Of a DNA stretch of 22,900 nucleotides, positions 22,800 through 22,900 are shown in pieces. This DNA is from CAJBIL01 sp044359525. Lineage in GTDB: Bacteria > Pseudomonadota > Gammaproteobacteria > Burkholderiales > Rhodocyclaceae. Under the pieces are notes generated by a model, which was given only the letters and a program-made list of their open reading frames with translations, did no database searches and had not been told where the DNA came from. Made by a program: the position numbers and the translations under genes. Every line of letters begins with the position of its first letter. Positions within the stretch are counted from its first letter, which is position 1. The stretch is taken from assembly GCA_044359525.1 (NCBI GenBank), contig JBIKLY010000060.1:1-22900 (forward strand), written 5' to 3'.

Positions 22800-22900
22800 G
22801 CCCTAACGAATGAAAGGGACTTCCCCGTCCCGAGGAAGCGGCATTAAAACCGCACGGCAACAGCGTGCCAAAATGGTGATGTCGAAGTCGTCCATTTAAA
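22800..22900. other. hairpin-rich segment beginning with a partial attC core box
   Basis: GCCCTAAC (22800-22807) is one base off an attC core box and lies where the cassette boundary before the second toxin-antitoxin pair is expected. Three small hairpins follow: GGGAC/GTCCC, GCGG/CCGC and GGCA/TGCC. No matching second core box is visible before the window ends. The nature of this segment is undetermined. Confidence 0.4.

Noticed and set aside
20338..22900. CRISPR array or phage att sites in the accessory tail
   Set aside because: No regularly spaced direct repeats are present. The similar palindromes at 21285-21328 and 22059-22103 fit attC stems instead.

Overview
The window looks like chromosomal DNA from a betaproteobacterium, probably close to Rhodocyclales (inference). 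The evidence is the gene order tig-clpP-clpX-lon-hupB-tRNA-Val-ppiD on the minus strand, the hpnCDE squalene genes, fabI, high-GC coding sequence and proteobacterial promoter motifs. Most of the window is conserved core genome. The last ~2.5 kb is accessory DNA.

Layout. 1-1728 (-): a peptide-type ABC transporter lipoprotein cut by the window edge. 1857-6161 (+): an apparent three-gene operon of a secreted TPR-CHAT protease-like protein, a small exported protein whose frame is broken, and a zinc-ribbon membrane protein. 6312-7112 (+): fabI with its own promoter, separated from the convergent ppiD by a perfect 22-bp stem. 7201-15799 (-): the protein quality-control block. It runs in transcription order tRNA-Leu, tig, clpP, clpX, lon, hupB, tRNA-Val, terminator, ppiD, with a sigma-32-type promoter in front of lon and a sigma-70 promoter in front of hupB. 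15921-18917 (+): hpnC-hpnD-hpnE, which convert farnesyl diphosphate to squalene. 18923-19018: a 38-bp inverted repeat between convergent genes. 19041-20337: a YbbA/LolD-type ATPase gene and tesA, divergent, with overlapping start codons.

20344-22900 is the accessory tail. It holds a 5'-truncated IS110-family (IS1111-like) transposase with a structured 3' flank, then what reads as integron cassette DNA: a well-formed attC site at 22046-22115, a degenerate attC-like site at 21271-21360 and a partial one near 22800. Two toxin-antitoxin operons are carried as minus-strand cassettes. The extrahelical bases of the attC stem show the array runs on the minus strand, so each toxin-antitoxin pair has its attC downstream, as a normal cassette does. 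Any integrase should lie to the right of the window. Both toxin genes have a promoter with a palindromic operator in the -35/-10 spacer and an ATG so close to the -10 that the mRNA is predicted to be leaderless or nearly so.

How the genes work together: trigger factor, ClpXP, Lon and PpiD cover folding and proteolysis of new, damaged and exported proteins. FabI and the Hpn enzymes contribute to membrane lipids. The best candidates for undescribed biology are the CHAT operon at 1857-6161 and the integron/IS1111/toxin-antitoxin tail.
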